From the NCBI GenBank assembly GCA_910583835.1, contig CAJTYM010000002.1, positions 75,493-139,492 of the forward strand: DNA of 64,000 nucleotides. Reading direction: 5' to 3'. Of this stretch, positions 1 through 8,185 are shown in pieces (the first letter of the stretch is position 1; every line of letters starts with the position of its first letter). The notes beneath the pieces are model-generated. The model ran no database searches and had not been told where the DNA came from. It saw only the letters and a list, made by a program, of their open reading frames with translations. A program made the position numbers and the translations under genes. Source of the DNA: an uncultured Lachnospiraceae bacterium. GTDB lineage: Bacteria > Bacillota > Clostridia > Lachnospirales > Lachnospiraceae.

Positions 1-223
1 TCGTGCGGATTTCCATGCCATCCTTCGGCGGCGTGGAACAAGAGGCCACGATGCCGCCCCGGTTATCTTCCACCACGCACATACGGCAGGCCCCATAGAT
101 GGACAAATCCGAATAATAACAAAATGTTGGTAAGATAATTCCTGCTTTGCGGATAACCGCAAGAATATTTTTCTCATCGGTGAACGGTACACGCTCTCCG
201 TCAATAATCATAAATTTTTCCAT
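1..223 (-). CDS. hydA: [FeFe]-hydrogenase catalytic subunit, N-terminal part (runs off window)
   Basis: Only the first 74 codons are inside the window. They encode a [2Fe-2S] ferredoxin-like domain with Cys at the expected places (FCYYSDLSIYGACRMC, later a further Cys in IVASC), the usual N-terminus of HydA/HndD-type hydrogenases and of NuoG. The ATG at 223 follows an AGGAGGGAAC-type ribosome binding site and lies 12 bases after the hydB stop, so it is the third structural gene of a hydC-hydB-hydA operon. In these enzymes HydA carries the H-cluster and exchanges electrons with the NADH/ferredoxin modules. Identity rests on the N-terminal domain plus context; the H-cluster motifs are outside the window. 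Confidence 0.85.
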   Translation of the reverse strand, partial: MEKFMIIDGERVPFTDEKNILAVIRKAGIILPTFCYYSDLSIYGACRMCVVEDNRGGIVASCSTPPKDGMEIRT

Positions 224-235
224 GTCCGTTCCCTC

Positions 236-2125
236 CTACACTTCTATCACTGCGTGGAAATTACAGCCTTCTTTGCAGGCCCCACACTTAATGCATTTCT
301 TCGTGTCAATGGTAAATGGTTTCTTCACCTCACCGGAAATCGCGCCTACCGGACAAAGCCTTGCACATTTGCTGCAGCCCTTGCACAGTTCCGGGTCAAT
401 CTGGAGGGTTACCAGCGCCTTGCACTGCCCCGCCGGGCATTTCTTATCCACGACATGGGCGAGATACTCATCACGGAAATACTTCATGGTGCTGACCACC
501 GGCGAAGCAGCCGTCTTGCCCAGCCCGCACAGCGCTGTTGCCGATATGGTTGACGCCAATTCTTCCAGCAGCGTAATATGCCCCAGCGTTCCGCGTCCCT
601 CGCAGATATCATTCAAGAGCTCCAGCATCCGCTTAGTGCCCTCGCGGCAGGGGATACATTTCCCGCAGGATTCATTCTGGGTAAAGTTCATAAAGAACCT
701 CGCCACTTCCACCATACAGCTCTTGTCATTCATGACAACGAGACCGCCGCTGCCAATCATAGCCCCTACCTTCTTGAGGGAATCGAAATCCAGATGCAGG
801 TCCAAATGGTCTTCCGTGGCGCTGATACAGAGACATCCGCCGGAAGGACCGCCAATCTGCACCGCCTTGAACTCACCGTCCTTAACGCCGCCGCCGATAT
901 CAAAGATAACTTTCCTGAGCGGCGTCCCCATGGGCACTTCAATCAATCCCGTATTCATGACATTTCCAGTCAGGGCAAACGCTTTCGTCCCATGGTTGTT
1001 ATCTGGTCCAATCGTCTTATACCACTCAGCTCCTTTGGTGATAATCGGGGGAACGTTGCAGTAAGTTTCCACATTATTCAAAACAGTAGGCTTCTCAAAC
1101 AGCCCTTTTTCTACGGTACGGGGCGGTTTTACTCTGGGCATGCCGCGGTTACCCTCGATGGAAGCAGTCAGTGCGGAACCCTCTCCACAGACAAACGCGC
1201 CTGCTCCCTGGCTGATCTTTAAATCAAAGTCAAAACCGGAATCCAGGATATTTTTGCCTAACAGGCCTTTCTCTTCCGCCTTATTGATTGCCGTCTGCAG
1301 ACGCTCCACTGCCAGAGGATATTCCGCACGCACATAGATATAGCCGTAATGCGCGCCAGTAGCGATTCCGGCAATCAGCATACCCTCAATCACACGGTGG
1401 GGGTCGCCTTCCATCATGCTGCGGTCCATAAATGCGCCGGGGTCGCCCTCATCACCGTTACAGACTACATATTTCACCTCTTCGTCCTGTGCCAGTACCT
1501 GCGCCCATTTGCGCCCGGTGGGAAATCCGCCGCCGCCGCGTCCGCGCAGACATGCCTCGTTAACCTCGTCCACAATCTGCTGCGGCGTCATGTCAAACAA
1601 TGCCTTTGCCACGGCGCTGTAACCGCCCACTGCTATGTATTCCTTGATAGATTCTGCATTAATCCTTCCGCAGTCCTCCAACGCCACACGCGTCTGCTGC
1701 TTATAGAATGGAATGTCATCCTGTTTCTCATAGGCTTTGCCATCCTGCCCATGGTAGACCAGGCGGTCAATCACCTCATCCTTAACAATGCTCTTTTCAA
1801 TAATCTCCTCACAATCCTCCACTTTCACCTTCACATAGAGGATTCCCTTGGGCTCTATACGAAGCAACGGTCCCATCTCGCAGAAGCCATGGCAGCCGGA
1901 TTTCTTCAGACCGACACTCTCATCATGCGGCTCCTTCTCCAGCACCAGCGAACATTTAATTCCGCGCGCTATGAGGATTTCCTGCATCTTTGCATATATG
2001 TTCAGAGAACCGCCGGCAACACAGCCAGTCCCGGCACAAATTAAAATCTGCTTCTTCTGTGTCTTTAAGGATGCTGCATATTCTTTCCTTCTCTCTTCCA
2101 GTTCTTTCCTCGTATTAATTCTCAT
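236..2125 (-). CDS. hydB: NADH-binding flavoprotein subunit of electron-bifurcating hydrogenase (NuoF-like)
   Basis: A 629-aa NuoF/HydB homologue. Order of domains: thioredoxin-like [2Fe-2S] segment near residue 30 (ICAGTGCVAGG), FMN/NADH-binding NuoF core with GRGGGGFPTGRKW and NGDEGDPGAFMDRS, SLBB region, a [4Fe-4S] motif SCGKCIPCREGTKRM, and a C-terminal two-cluster ferredoxin domain (CKGCSKCARLC and CIKCGACKEGC). This layout is typical of HydB, which passes electrons between NADH, ferredoxin and HydA in the cytoplasm. The frame stays open upstream, but the ATG at 2125 has GGAGG six bases ahead and is preferred. It overlaps the end of hydC by 11 bases, suggesting translational coupling. 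Confidence 0.93.
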   Translation of the reverse strand: MRINTRKELEERRKEYAASLKTQKKQILICAGTGCVAGGSLNIYAKMQEILIARGIKCSLVLEKEPHDESVGLKKSGCHGFCEMGPLLRIEPKGILYVKVKVEDCEEIIEKSIVKDEVIDRLVYHGQDGKAYEKQDDIPFYKQQTRVALEDCGRINAESIKEYIAVGGYSAVAKALFDMTPQQIVDEVNEACLRGRGGGGFPTGRKWAQVLAQDEEVKYVVCNGDEGDPGAFMDRSMMEGDPHRVIEGMLIAGIATGAHYGYIYVRAEYPLAVERLQTAINKAEEKGLLGKNILDSGFDFDLKISQGAGAFVCGEGSALTASIEGNRGMPRVKPPRTVEKGLFEKPTVLNNVETYCNVPPIITKGAEWYKTIGPDNNHGTKAFALTGNVMNTGLIEVPMGTPLRKVIFDIGGGVKDGEFKAVQIGGPSGGCLCISATEDHLDLHLDFDSLKKVGAMIGSGGLVVMNDKSCMVEVARFFMNFTQNESCGKCIPCREGTKRMLELLNDICEGRGTLGHITLLEELASTISATALCGLGKTAASPVVSTMKYFRDEYLAHVVDKKCPAGQCKALVTLQIDPELCKGCSKCARLCPVGAISGEVKKPFTIDTKKCIKCGACKEGCNFHAVIEV

Positions 2126-2618
2126 CTGCAGCCTCCTCTCCGGCATCCTGGCCTTCTCTCAATTCCTGAATCAGTTCCCTTGCCTTCTCTGGCGTCATCG
2201 CCGGATGCACCTCATCATTGACGGTACAGACCGGAGCTAATCCACAAGCCCCCAGACAGGAGACTGTCTCCACGGTAAACATCATGTCATCCGTAGTCGG
2301 CTTTGCTTCTGTCACCCCCAAAAGAGCGCGGATTTCATCTAAAATCGCCGTGGACTTGCGCACATGGCAGGCTGTCCCATCGCAGATTTTGATGACATAT
2401 TTCCCCTTAGGCTCCAGAGAAAAATTCTCATAAAAAGTTGCCACTCCATAAACTTTCGCTTCACTCAAATCCAGTTTCTTCGCAATGTAGCAGAGCGCAT
2501 CCTCCGGCAGATAGCGGTATACTTTCTGGATGTCCTGCATGATTGCAATCACTGCTGTCTGGCTGTAGTCATGAGACTTTAAAATCTCATCCAATACTTT
2601 CTGTTCCTTTGCTTCCAA
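2115..2618 (-). CDS. hydC: [2Fe-2S] thioredoxin-like hydrogenase subunit (NuoE-like)
   Basis: A 167-aa NuoE/HydC family protein with the four cluster ligands in CDGTACHVR and CLGACGLAPVC, the arrangement expected for the thioredoxin-like [2Fe-2S] fold. The N-terminal helical region (QDIQKVYRYLPEDALCYIAKKL) is also typical. The start is TTG at 2618, chosen because AAGGAGGAG lies at correct spacing and the first in-frame ATG would remove 26 conserved residues. It sits 21 bases after a 62-codon gene and overlaps hydB. Together HydA, HydB and HydC would form a soluble NAD/ferredoxin-linked hydrogenase; whether it bifurcates is inferred from family membership. Confidence 0.92.
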   Translation of the reverse strand: MEAKEQKVLDEILKSHDYSQTAVIAIMQDIQKVYRYLPEDALCYIAKKLDLSEAKVYGVATFYENFSLEPKGKYVIKICDGTACHVRKSTAILDEIRALLGVTEAKPTTDDMMFTVETVSCLGACGLAPVCTVNDEVHPAMTPEKARELIQELREGQDAGEEAADEN

Positions 2619-2639
2619 ACCTTCTCCTCCTTAAATTTG

Positions 2640-2828
2640 TTATTCTTTGATTTCATCAATATCCGTAAGGTTCACTCCAAGACTTGTCAACAGCGCCTTT
2701 AAATAAAAATACTTCTTTTTTAGCATTGCATAGGTTCTTGATGCGTTTTCCTCTTTTGCTACTGTCATGTATTCTTGGATATCTTTGAACTCATCCATCG
2801 CATTTTTCATTATTTCAGCGCCATTCAT
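2640..2828 (-). CDS. Small protein of unknown function heading the hydrogenase operon
   Basis: A 62-aa, mostly helical, charged protein without Cys, signal peptide or membrane segment; I do not recognise the family. Evidence that it is real: an excellent GGAGGTGAT ribosome binding site eight bases before the ATG, a promoter with 17-base spacing upstream (2871-2899), and only 21 bases to the hydC start with no terminator between. The position as first gene suggests co-expression with the hydrogenase, perhaps as a regulator or assembly partner, but the sequence itself gives no function. Confidence 0.7.
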   Translation of the reverse strand: MNGAEIMKNAMDEFKDIQEYMTVAKEENASRTYAMLKKKYFYLKALLTSLGVNLTDIDEIKE

Positions 2829-2870
2829 AATATCACCTCCAAATTATGAAAACATTTGTTTGATGGCTTT

Positions 2871-2899
2871 AGTATATCATAACCAGATATTAAAGTCTA
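2871..2899 (-). promoter_or_regulatory. Probable sigma-A promoter of the hydrogenase operon
   Basis: On the minus strand TAGACT (2894-2899), 17 bases, then TATACT (2871-2876). It lies 43 bases upstream of the 62-codon gene that starts the hyd operon. Match to consensus is 4/6 and 5/6. Confidence 0.55.
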
Positions 2900-2940
2900 T
2901 TAAATAATATTTTGCGGATATTATGGCTGCATACATGGGT

Positions 2941-3057
2941 TCAGGCTGAAGTTAAACAATTTCTTTCTCCTTCCATCCCCCAATGTCTTACATCAAATCC
3001 ATTGACACCTGCTAACTCCGCGATTATATCACATTCCACCACAATATAATCTTTCAC
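2941..3057 (-). CDS. Possible 38-aa ORF translationally coupled to the upstream gene
   Basis: A GTG at 3057 overlaps the stop codon of the 190-aa gene as GTGA and opens a 38-codon frame. The product begins VKDYIVVECDIIAELAGVNG and ends at a TGA at 2941. The composition looks protein-like, with an alternating hydrophobic start, but the length is small and no family is recognised. It may be a genuine mini-protein or the head of a longer gene cut off when the island was formed. There is no separate ribosome binding site apart from the coupling. Confidence 0.35.
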   Translation of the reverse strand: MKDYIVVECDIIAELAGVNGFDVRHWGMEGERNCLTSA

Positions 3058-3626
3058 AAATTATACTTATATACACCATTTCCGTTTTCTCGTATAACGT
3101 TTTTATCACACAGAGACAAAAAAATCTTTTGTATATCCTTTTCCCCAATTTTACATTGGTCGCCACTTCTATGTTTACAGTTTAAATTATTATTAATACA
3201 TTCTCTATTGCTAGGTGGTAAAATATCCTTAGTTATTACACCTGATTTTGTTCTCAGCATTTCTAAAACTACACATTTCTCTCCTTCTGTCTCACTAAGC
3301 TTAACTACACCATTGCTTTTAAAGCCACTAACAGACAATGCAACACTTGCAAATCCTTTCGTTAAGTTAACATCTAATATTGCTGCTAAAATGGTAATAG
3401 TAACTATCTTTAAATTTATATTATAATTTTTATTTGGACTTAAAAATTCTAATACATCTGGATTTGTTTCAGCTATATATGTTGTTACCGTTATGTACTC
3501 ATCATCACTAAAATATGGAGATAATTTTGTAATACCATCAATAAAATTATTAATATCTTTCTTTTCTATCATTTTTGCAATTTCTTGTTCTAAACTCTCT
3601 TTACTTCCCGAAAAAATAAAATTCAT
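3054..3626 (-). CDS. Unknown 190-aa protein of AT-rich island
   Basis: I do not recognise this protein. The first 75 residues are helical and acidic. The middle (about 75-130) looks like a beta-rich domain. Residues 140-160 hold three Cys in CINNNLNCKHRSGDQC, and the C-terminus (IQKIFLSLCDKNVIREN) resembles a winged-helix end. It has a GGAGGGC ribosome binding site before the ATG at 3626 and starts 17 bases after the HEYVH peptidase gene. The coding sequence is much more AT-rich than the flanking hydrogenase and efflux genes, which suggests horizontal acquisition. A role as partner or substrate of the upstream peptidase is inference from pairing only. Confidence 0.7.
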   Translation of the reverse strand: MNFIFSGSKESLEQEIAKMIEKKDINNFIDGITKLSPYFSDDEYITVTTYIAETNPDVLEFLSPNKNYNINLKIVTITILAAILDVNLTKGFASVALSVSGFKSNGVVKLSETEGEKCVVLEMLRTKSGVITKDILPPSNRECINNNLNCKHRSGDQCKIGEKDIQKIFLSLCDKNVIRENGNGVYKYNL

Positions 3627-3643
3627 TTTGTGCCCTCCAATTC

Positions 3644-4972
3644 TTATTGATTAATTTGTTGAATGTTTCTCCTAACATATGTAAATGGGCATAAATTATT
3701 ATACATGTCCCTTTGCATTGGATAATTGCATGTTTCATTAACAACCGATTTACTAATTGAATTTATATCTACCATCTTTAAATCTTCTAATTTAACAGCC
3801 TTCAAATTACGAATTCCATATCCTACTGAAACAGTATCATTTCTGACACACATTTTGCAAAACTTTTTTAACATACATGGTGATAACCTTCCGTGCTTTT
3901 CCTCTAATATTTTTGTTGTATATTCCTCAAGCGCAACCAACTGAACAAAATCGGTGGGTGCAATATTGTTAGGCATTCTAAATTGACCACTGCAATCCCT
4001 TTCTATTGTAACTCCAAGTTCTTTGACAATATTCAAAAATTTATTTTGTGATTCATATATAGAAATATTGCTATCCATGATATTACACATAAAAGAAAAA
4101 TTATTTTTTCTAAATTCAATTCCTTTACGACAAATTTCCTTTATCCAATCTCTAATATGGGCTTGAGAATCAAAGCTTATATAAAAAGCATCTATTGCCT
4201 GATAACATTTAATAAGTTGCTTTTCTAATAACTCCATAATTTGAAAACTACCTACTAAACCGGTTATTTTTTCTCTTTTAACGCACTCATACATGAACTT
4301 TGCAGTCAATTCATCACTATTAAACTGCTTATAATAATCCAGAAAGTTAAAAAAAGCATGTATAGGTGAATCTGCTATCAAAGCGATATCACAAAGGGCC
4401 ACCACCGTCTGTGCATTTACCGGAAAATCTGGAGAATATCTTTTTATAACTTCTTCAATTAAATAGTAAGTCACATTTTTAGAAACCTCACTTTTGGGAA
4501 AACAACGTTTTTGAATCAAACGTGCCATATTTTCCTTAATCATTCTCACCGTAAAAGGAATCTCGCAAATCCTTCCATCCATATTTAATTTTATTCTCAC
4601 CGCATCAACTACCTTAATTCCATATCTTTCATAGTACTTTTTATTAATTGCAAAATCTATATCTTCTATATCACACTTATTATATTCTAGATCAATGGCT
4701 CCTCCTACTTGTTTGATAATCTTTTCTATCATTTTTCTATTTTTCTTCCATAGTTTGTGAACTGAATTATACAAATATGAATTTGGATTATTAATAAACT
4801 CATGCAATAGATATATCAATCTGCAAGTATAATACATTAACCCATAAAGTGTCGTAATGTTCTGAATGTGATGAACATATTCATGTACATAAACAGAAGC
4901 ATCTTCATCAAATAAATGTACACTAAAAAACGTTGTATTGTAATTACCTAATAATTGATTATAGTCTATCAT
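3644..4972 (-). CDS. Putative HExxH metallopeptidase-like protein of AT-rich island
   Basis: A 442-aa protein with H30-E31-Y-V-H34-H35 near the N-terminus, matching the HExxH zinc-peptidase motif. The rest is helical and not of a family I recognise. There is no signal peptide, so it is probably cytoplasmic. A Cys pair (FCKMC) lies about 55 residues before the C-terminus. An AGAGG ribosome binding site precedes the ATG at 4972. The third zinc ligand cannot be assigned. It is unlike ImmA/IrrE peptidases in length and position of the motif. The AT-rich codon use matches the downstream 190-aa gene, so the two were probably acquired together. Function is unknown; a stress, defence or toxin-type system is only one possibility. 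Confidence 0.65.
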   Translation of the reverse strand: MIDYNQLLGNYNTTFFSVHLFDEDASVYVHEYVHHIQNITTLYGLMYYTCRLIYLLHEFINNPNSYLYNSVHKLWKKNRKMIEKIIKQVGGAIDLEYNKCDIEDIDFAINKKYYERYGIKVVDAVRIKLNMDGRICEIPFTVRMIKENMARLIQKRCFPKSEVSKNVTYYLIEEVIKRYSPDFPVNAQTVVALCDIALIADSPIHAFFNFLDYYKQFNSDELTAKFMYECVKREKITGLVGSFQIMELLEKQLIKCYQAIDAFYISFDSQAHIRDWIKEICRKGIEFRKNNFSFMCNIMDSNISIYESQNKFLNIVKELGVTIERDCSGQFRMPNNIAPTDFVQLVALEEYTTKILEEKHGRLSPCMLKKFCKMCVRNDTVSVGYGIRNLKAVKLEDLKMVDINSISKSVVNETCNYPMQRDMYNNLCPFTYVRRNIQQINQ

Positions 4973-4993
4973 GATTATACCTCTTTTAACATT

Positions 4994-5179
4994 TCAAAAC
5001 ACATTTTTTCTATTATCTTGTAAAACTATACTTCCCTCAACTAAGCTTTCTGCATAAAGTCTATATCCATCTCTACCAAAACTCCTCACCACCTGTATAT
5101 TTTCTAAATTTATCCCCCCTCTATCAGCGACATCAAAAAAGCGGGGTTCACCCACCACTGTGATGAACCTCTCAAAGCC
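4994..5179 (-). pseudogene. C-terminal remnant of an unidentified gene upstream of the peptidase
   Basis: The minus strand holds an open frame of about 60 codons that follows an in-frame stop and ends at a TGA at 4994. It contains the segments GEPRFFDVADRGGINLENIQ and SFGRDGYRLYAESLVEGSIV, which look like real protein, yet there is no good start codon or ribosome binding site. It ends 21 bases before the peptidase start, at typical operon spacing. The simplest reading is that the first gene of the island operon lost its 5' part. The remaining sequence to 5303 holds nothing else I can identify. Confidence 0.4.
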
Positions 5180-5303
5180 TTAAAAACCTTTATTTTAAGC
5201 CATTCTTTAATACTTTTTCCTGTTAGTACCCAAATTTCTATGGCATCAAATCTGAATAGCCGCCTGGGCCGCTGTTAAATATTTTTAGGGGGACATCAAC
5301 ACA

Positions 5304-6305
5304 TTATGCTCGAAGCCCAAGCCAACCCTTTACTGTTTCCGCAGCATAGCCAACTGCCTGAGCAATTTTTTCCGTATCGAGCCCCATCTCATATAATTTT
5401 TTAGCGCTCTCCTGAGCTTGCAGAAGTCTGCCCTGCCGTTCTCCATCACGTTCGGATTCTTTTCTTATTTCCTGAATCGCCTGACACACATCAACCACCT
5501 CTTCACTTTCATCATATTTTATTCCTGAATTTGTAATTGTCTCAATCACATCCGCCGCCCTGCGTTCCACTTCCCGGAAACGCTTTTCATTGGCTGCCAA
5601 TACCCTGCTTAAATTTTCCTTGTCTTTCGAATACTTGATGAACAGCATGACCTCCCGCAGGCTGGACTGGAATTTCATAATCTCCCCATCCGGCATCTGC
5701 GCTGGGGCAATCAGCCGCACATGGTAATTGTCCATGCAGGCAAGCACATCCGGGTCAGACACATCCATCATTTCAAACAGGCTTAACGGTCCATCCCACT
5801 CTTGTGAGCCGAAAAATACGGTTACCGTGATGGAGGGTATCAGTCTGTCCCCTGCCCAGAAACCGCTTAAGAATTCACCCATGTTTGGCGTCTTCCTGCC
5901 TTCTCCAACAGATGTTTCCCCCTGCTCCTTTTTCCGCTTCATTTCTTTCCGGTGTGACCTTGCCGCCTCTTCCACCTGCCCGGCATATTCCAGCGCATCA
6001 TAGAGATTGTTTTTCACAGCCATGGCATAATGAATATCCGTCTGGTTTTCCGCGCCATAAAGGACATATTCCATCTTTCCGTCCGTCATTGCGACATACA
6101 GCTTCTGCACATCACGAAATTTCTGGACAGGAACCACAGCGCCATCCGCGCCATATGGCAGCGCAATTTTAGTGGAATCACGCTCCGTAAGCTGCTCCGA
6201 CAGAATCACTTGCCGCCCGCCATAAATATAGTAATTGAAAATGTCGGCAAATACACCCGCATCTTTTACATAATCCTTTGTAACTGTATCTGCTTTCAAC
6301 GGCAT
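5304..6305 (-). CDS. Rpn family / PD-(D/E)XK transposase-like protein
   Basis: A 333-aa protein of the recombination-promoting nuclease (Rpn)-like group common in multiple copies in Lachnospiraceae. Seen: the start DYVKDAGVFADIFNYYIYGG, a segment DVQKLYVAMTDGKMEYVLYG, a long charged linker around residues 110-135, and a C-terminal helix-turn-helix-like end (EKIAQAVGYAAETVKGWL). These proteins are related to transposase nucleases and are thought to act in DNA transactions or as phage-responsive nucleases. The ATG at 6305 has AGGTGGTGG directly ahead; the open frame runs 14 codons further without a site. Specific activity is unknown. Confidence 0.7.
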   Translation of the reverse strand: MPLKADTVTKDYVKDAGVFADIFNYYIYGGRQVILSEQLTERDSTKIALPYGADGAVVPVQKFRDVQKLYVAMTDGKMEYVLYGAENQTDIHYAMAVKNNLYDALEYAGQVEEAARSHRKEMKRKKEQGETSVGEGRKTPNMGEFLSGFWAGDRLIPSITVTVFFGSQEWDGPLSLFEMMDVSDPDVLACMDNYHVRLIAPAQMPDGEIMKFQSSLREVMLFIKYSKDKENLSRVLAANEKRFREVERRAADVIETITNSGIKYDESEEVVDVCQAIQEIRKESERDGERQGRLLQAQESAKKLYEMGLDTEKIAQAVGYAAETVKGWLGLRA

Positions 6306-6526
6306 CCACCACCTTTCTGCATGAATGTATGGCAATGAGATTGTCAAATCCTCGCCCCTACTACGATTTCATTATACTCAAAAAACTTCTTTTTTTCAAG
6401 CACATCTAAGCCGATTCTCCATAACAGAGGGGTCACATTATACATATGGAAGGGATCAAAACCGTGACCACAGGAATCACATTCACAGCCATAGGGGTCA
6501 GACCTTTAGCCGCAGGGATGCTTCAA

Positions 6527-7873
6527 TTAAACAATCTCCCTCTTCTTCCATCCCCCCTGGAAATACCGCGTTAAGGCGATAACAAGCCCTACTGTCCAAC
6601 CCGCCGGATTCGCCCACATGATTATCATGCCCTTGGTCACATCCGCCAGGGCATAAGTCAGCGTCACCCTGGTCATAAGGTTGCATACGCTGCTGGACAA
6701 GAACCATCCCATATCTGCCGCCCCGCGCAGGACCCCATTGCTGACATTCATGCTGCCCATGACGAAATAGAACATGGAAACCGTGCTGAGATAGCTTGCC
6801 CCCACGGAAATCGCCTCCGCGCTGGAACCAGAATCCAGGAACAGACCAACAAAATTTTCTCCGGTAAAATGCAATATGATGGCAATCATCAGTCCAATAC
6901 CGGCTGCCATCACCAGGCAGATACGGTAACCCAACTTGATACGCTCTGGTTTCCTGGCTCCCATGTTCTGTGCCACATAAGTGGATGCCGCATTGCCCAC
7001 CGCCACCATCGGCACAATCGCGATACCGTCAATCTTGGTTGCCGCCGTATACCCGGCAAGGAACGTGGAACCGAAACGGTTAACCGCCGACTGGATTAAG
7101 AGCATCCCCACGGAGACTATCGACTGCTGCACAATCGTTGGAATTGCCACCTTCACCATCGTGAGCAAAAGTTCCCTGTCAAACCTGGCGAATTCCTTCG
7201 TCTCTATTTTCCCTAATTTACGCATGAGGAAGAAAAAAGACAGCGCCGCAGACAACGCCTGGGCAATCAGCGTTGCCCACGCCACGCCCGGCACACCCAA
7301 ATGGAGCTCAGCCACAAAATACAAGTCCAGCCCAATATTGAGCAGGGAAGAGAACATCAGAAATAACAGGGGCTTCCTGGAATCCCCCAGCGCATTGAAA
7401 ATGGCGGAAAATGCATTGTACAAAAAGAGAAATGCAAACCCCAAAAAGTAAATCTGCATATACTCTGCCGCATCTTCAAAAATGTTGGCCGGCGTCCCCA
7501 TCAGCCGCATCAGCCCCCGGTTAATCAGCACCCCCAATATGCTCAAGAAAATGCTGAATCCGAGGATAGACAGGAGCGCTGTGGAAATCGCCGTCTTCAT
7601 CTTCTCTAACTGCTTTGCGCCAAACAGCTGGGAGATTACCACGGAACAGCCGATGCCAGTGCCCATCGCCACCATCACAAACAGCATAGTAATGGCAGTG
7701 GACGCACCCACTGCTGCCAATGCATCTTCGCCCACTACATTTCCCACAATGATGGAATCCATAATATTGTAAAACTGCTGGAATAAATTTCCTGCCACCA
7801 TCGGCAATGTAAAACCAATCAGCGCCTTTGTGGGATTCCCATTTACCATACTCCCTTTTATCTGCTCTGCCAT
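6527..7873 (-). CDS. MATE family multidrug/sodium antiporter
   Basis: A 448-aa membrane protein with about 12 hydrophobic segments and the MATE start pattern (NPTKALIGFTLPMVAGNLFQQFYNIMD). The two halves repeat. Members export cationic drugs or metabolites in exchange for sodium or protons; the substrate cannot be read from sequence. The ATG at 7873 is preceded by AGGAGAGAGG; an upstream in-frame methionine is less likely. A promoter with 17-base spacing lies just upstream (7927-7955). It is divergent from htpG and is only distantly similar to the second MATE gene at 35671-37008. Confidence 0.92.
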   Translation of the reverse strand: MAEQIKGSMVNGNPTKALIGFTLPMVAGNLFQQFYNIMDSIIVGNVVGEDALAAVGASTAITMLFVMVAMGTGIGCSVVISQLFGAKQLEKMKTAISTALLSILGFSIFLSILGVLINRGLMRLMGTPANIFEDAAEYMQIYFLGFAFLFLYNAFSAIFNALGDSRKPLLFLMFSSLLNIGLDLYFVAELHLGVPGVAWATLIAQALSAALSFFFLMRKLGKIETKEFARFDRELLLTMVKVAIPTIVQQSIVSVGMLLIQSAVNRFGSTFLAGYTAATKIDGIAIVPMVAVGNAASTYVAQNMGARKPERIKLGYRICLVMAAGIGLMIAIILHFTGENFVGLFLDSGSSAEAISVGASYLSTVSMFYFVMGSMNVSNGVLRGAADMGWFLSSSVCNLMTRVTLTYALADVTKGMIIMWANPAGWTVGLVIALTRYFQGGWKKREIV

Positions 7874-7926
7874 AACCTCTCTCCTAACTTCTGACCTCAT
7901 CAAAGCCCATGGCTTCATATTTCATC

Positions 7927-7955
7927 ATTTTATGATAAAAGCGGTGGGCTGTCAA
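7927..7955 (-). promoter_or_regulatory. Sigma-A promoter of the MATE gene
   Basis: Minus-strand TTGACA (7950-7955), 17 bases, TAAAAT (7927-7932), 54 bases before the ATG at 7873. A near-consensus match. Confidence 0.7.
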
Positions 7956-8060
7956 ATTCTGTTTATTTTAAGTTTCCCCATTTTTTATAATAACTGATAC
8001 TGTTTATAAACTTTTAAGAATTCTTTCAGCCCTTGATTTTACTGGGTTTGCAGGTTTTTG

Positions 8061-8087
8061 TTAGCACTCATTCTTAAAGAGTGCTAA
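8061..8087 (+). promoter_or_regulatory. CIRCE operator (HrcA binding site) of htpG
   Basis: TTAGCACTC (8061-8069), nine bases, GAGTGCTAA (8079-8087): an exact match to the CIRCE inverted repeat recognised by the heat-shock repressor HrcA. It lies 98 bases before the htpG start and upstream of the best promoter, an unusual placement. Confidence 0.93.
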
Positions 8088-8094
8088 TTTTCTA

Positions 8095-8123
8095 TTGACT
8101 TTTACAGACAGGGGTATTACAAT
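8095..8123 (+). promoter_or_regulatory. Sigma-A promoter of htpG
   Basis: TTGACT (8095-8100), 17 bases, TACAAT (8118-8123). It begins seven bases after the CIRCE element and gives a leader of roughly 55 bases to the htpG ATG. Confidence 0.7.
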
Positions 8124-8185
8124 CTTTTTTAGACGAAAAATGTATCAGCAAAAATAAAAAACCGCAAACAAAGGAGTGTAATTTT

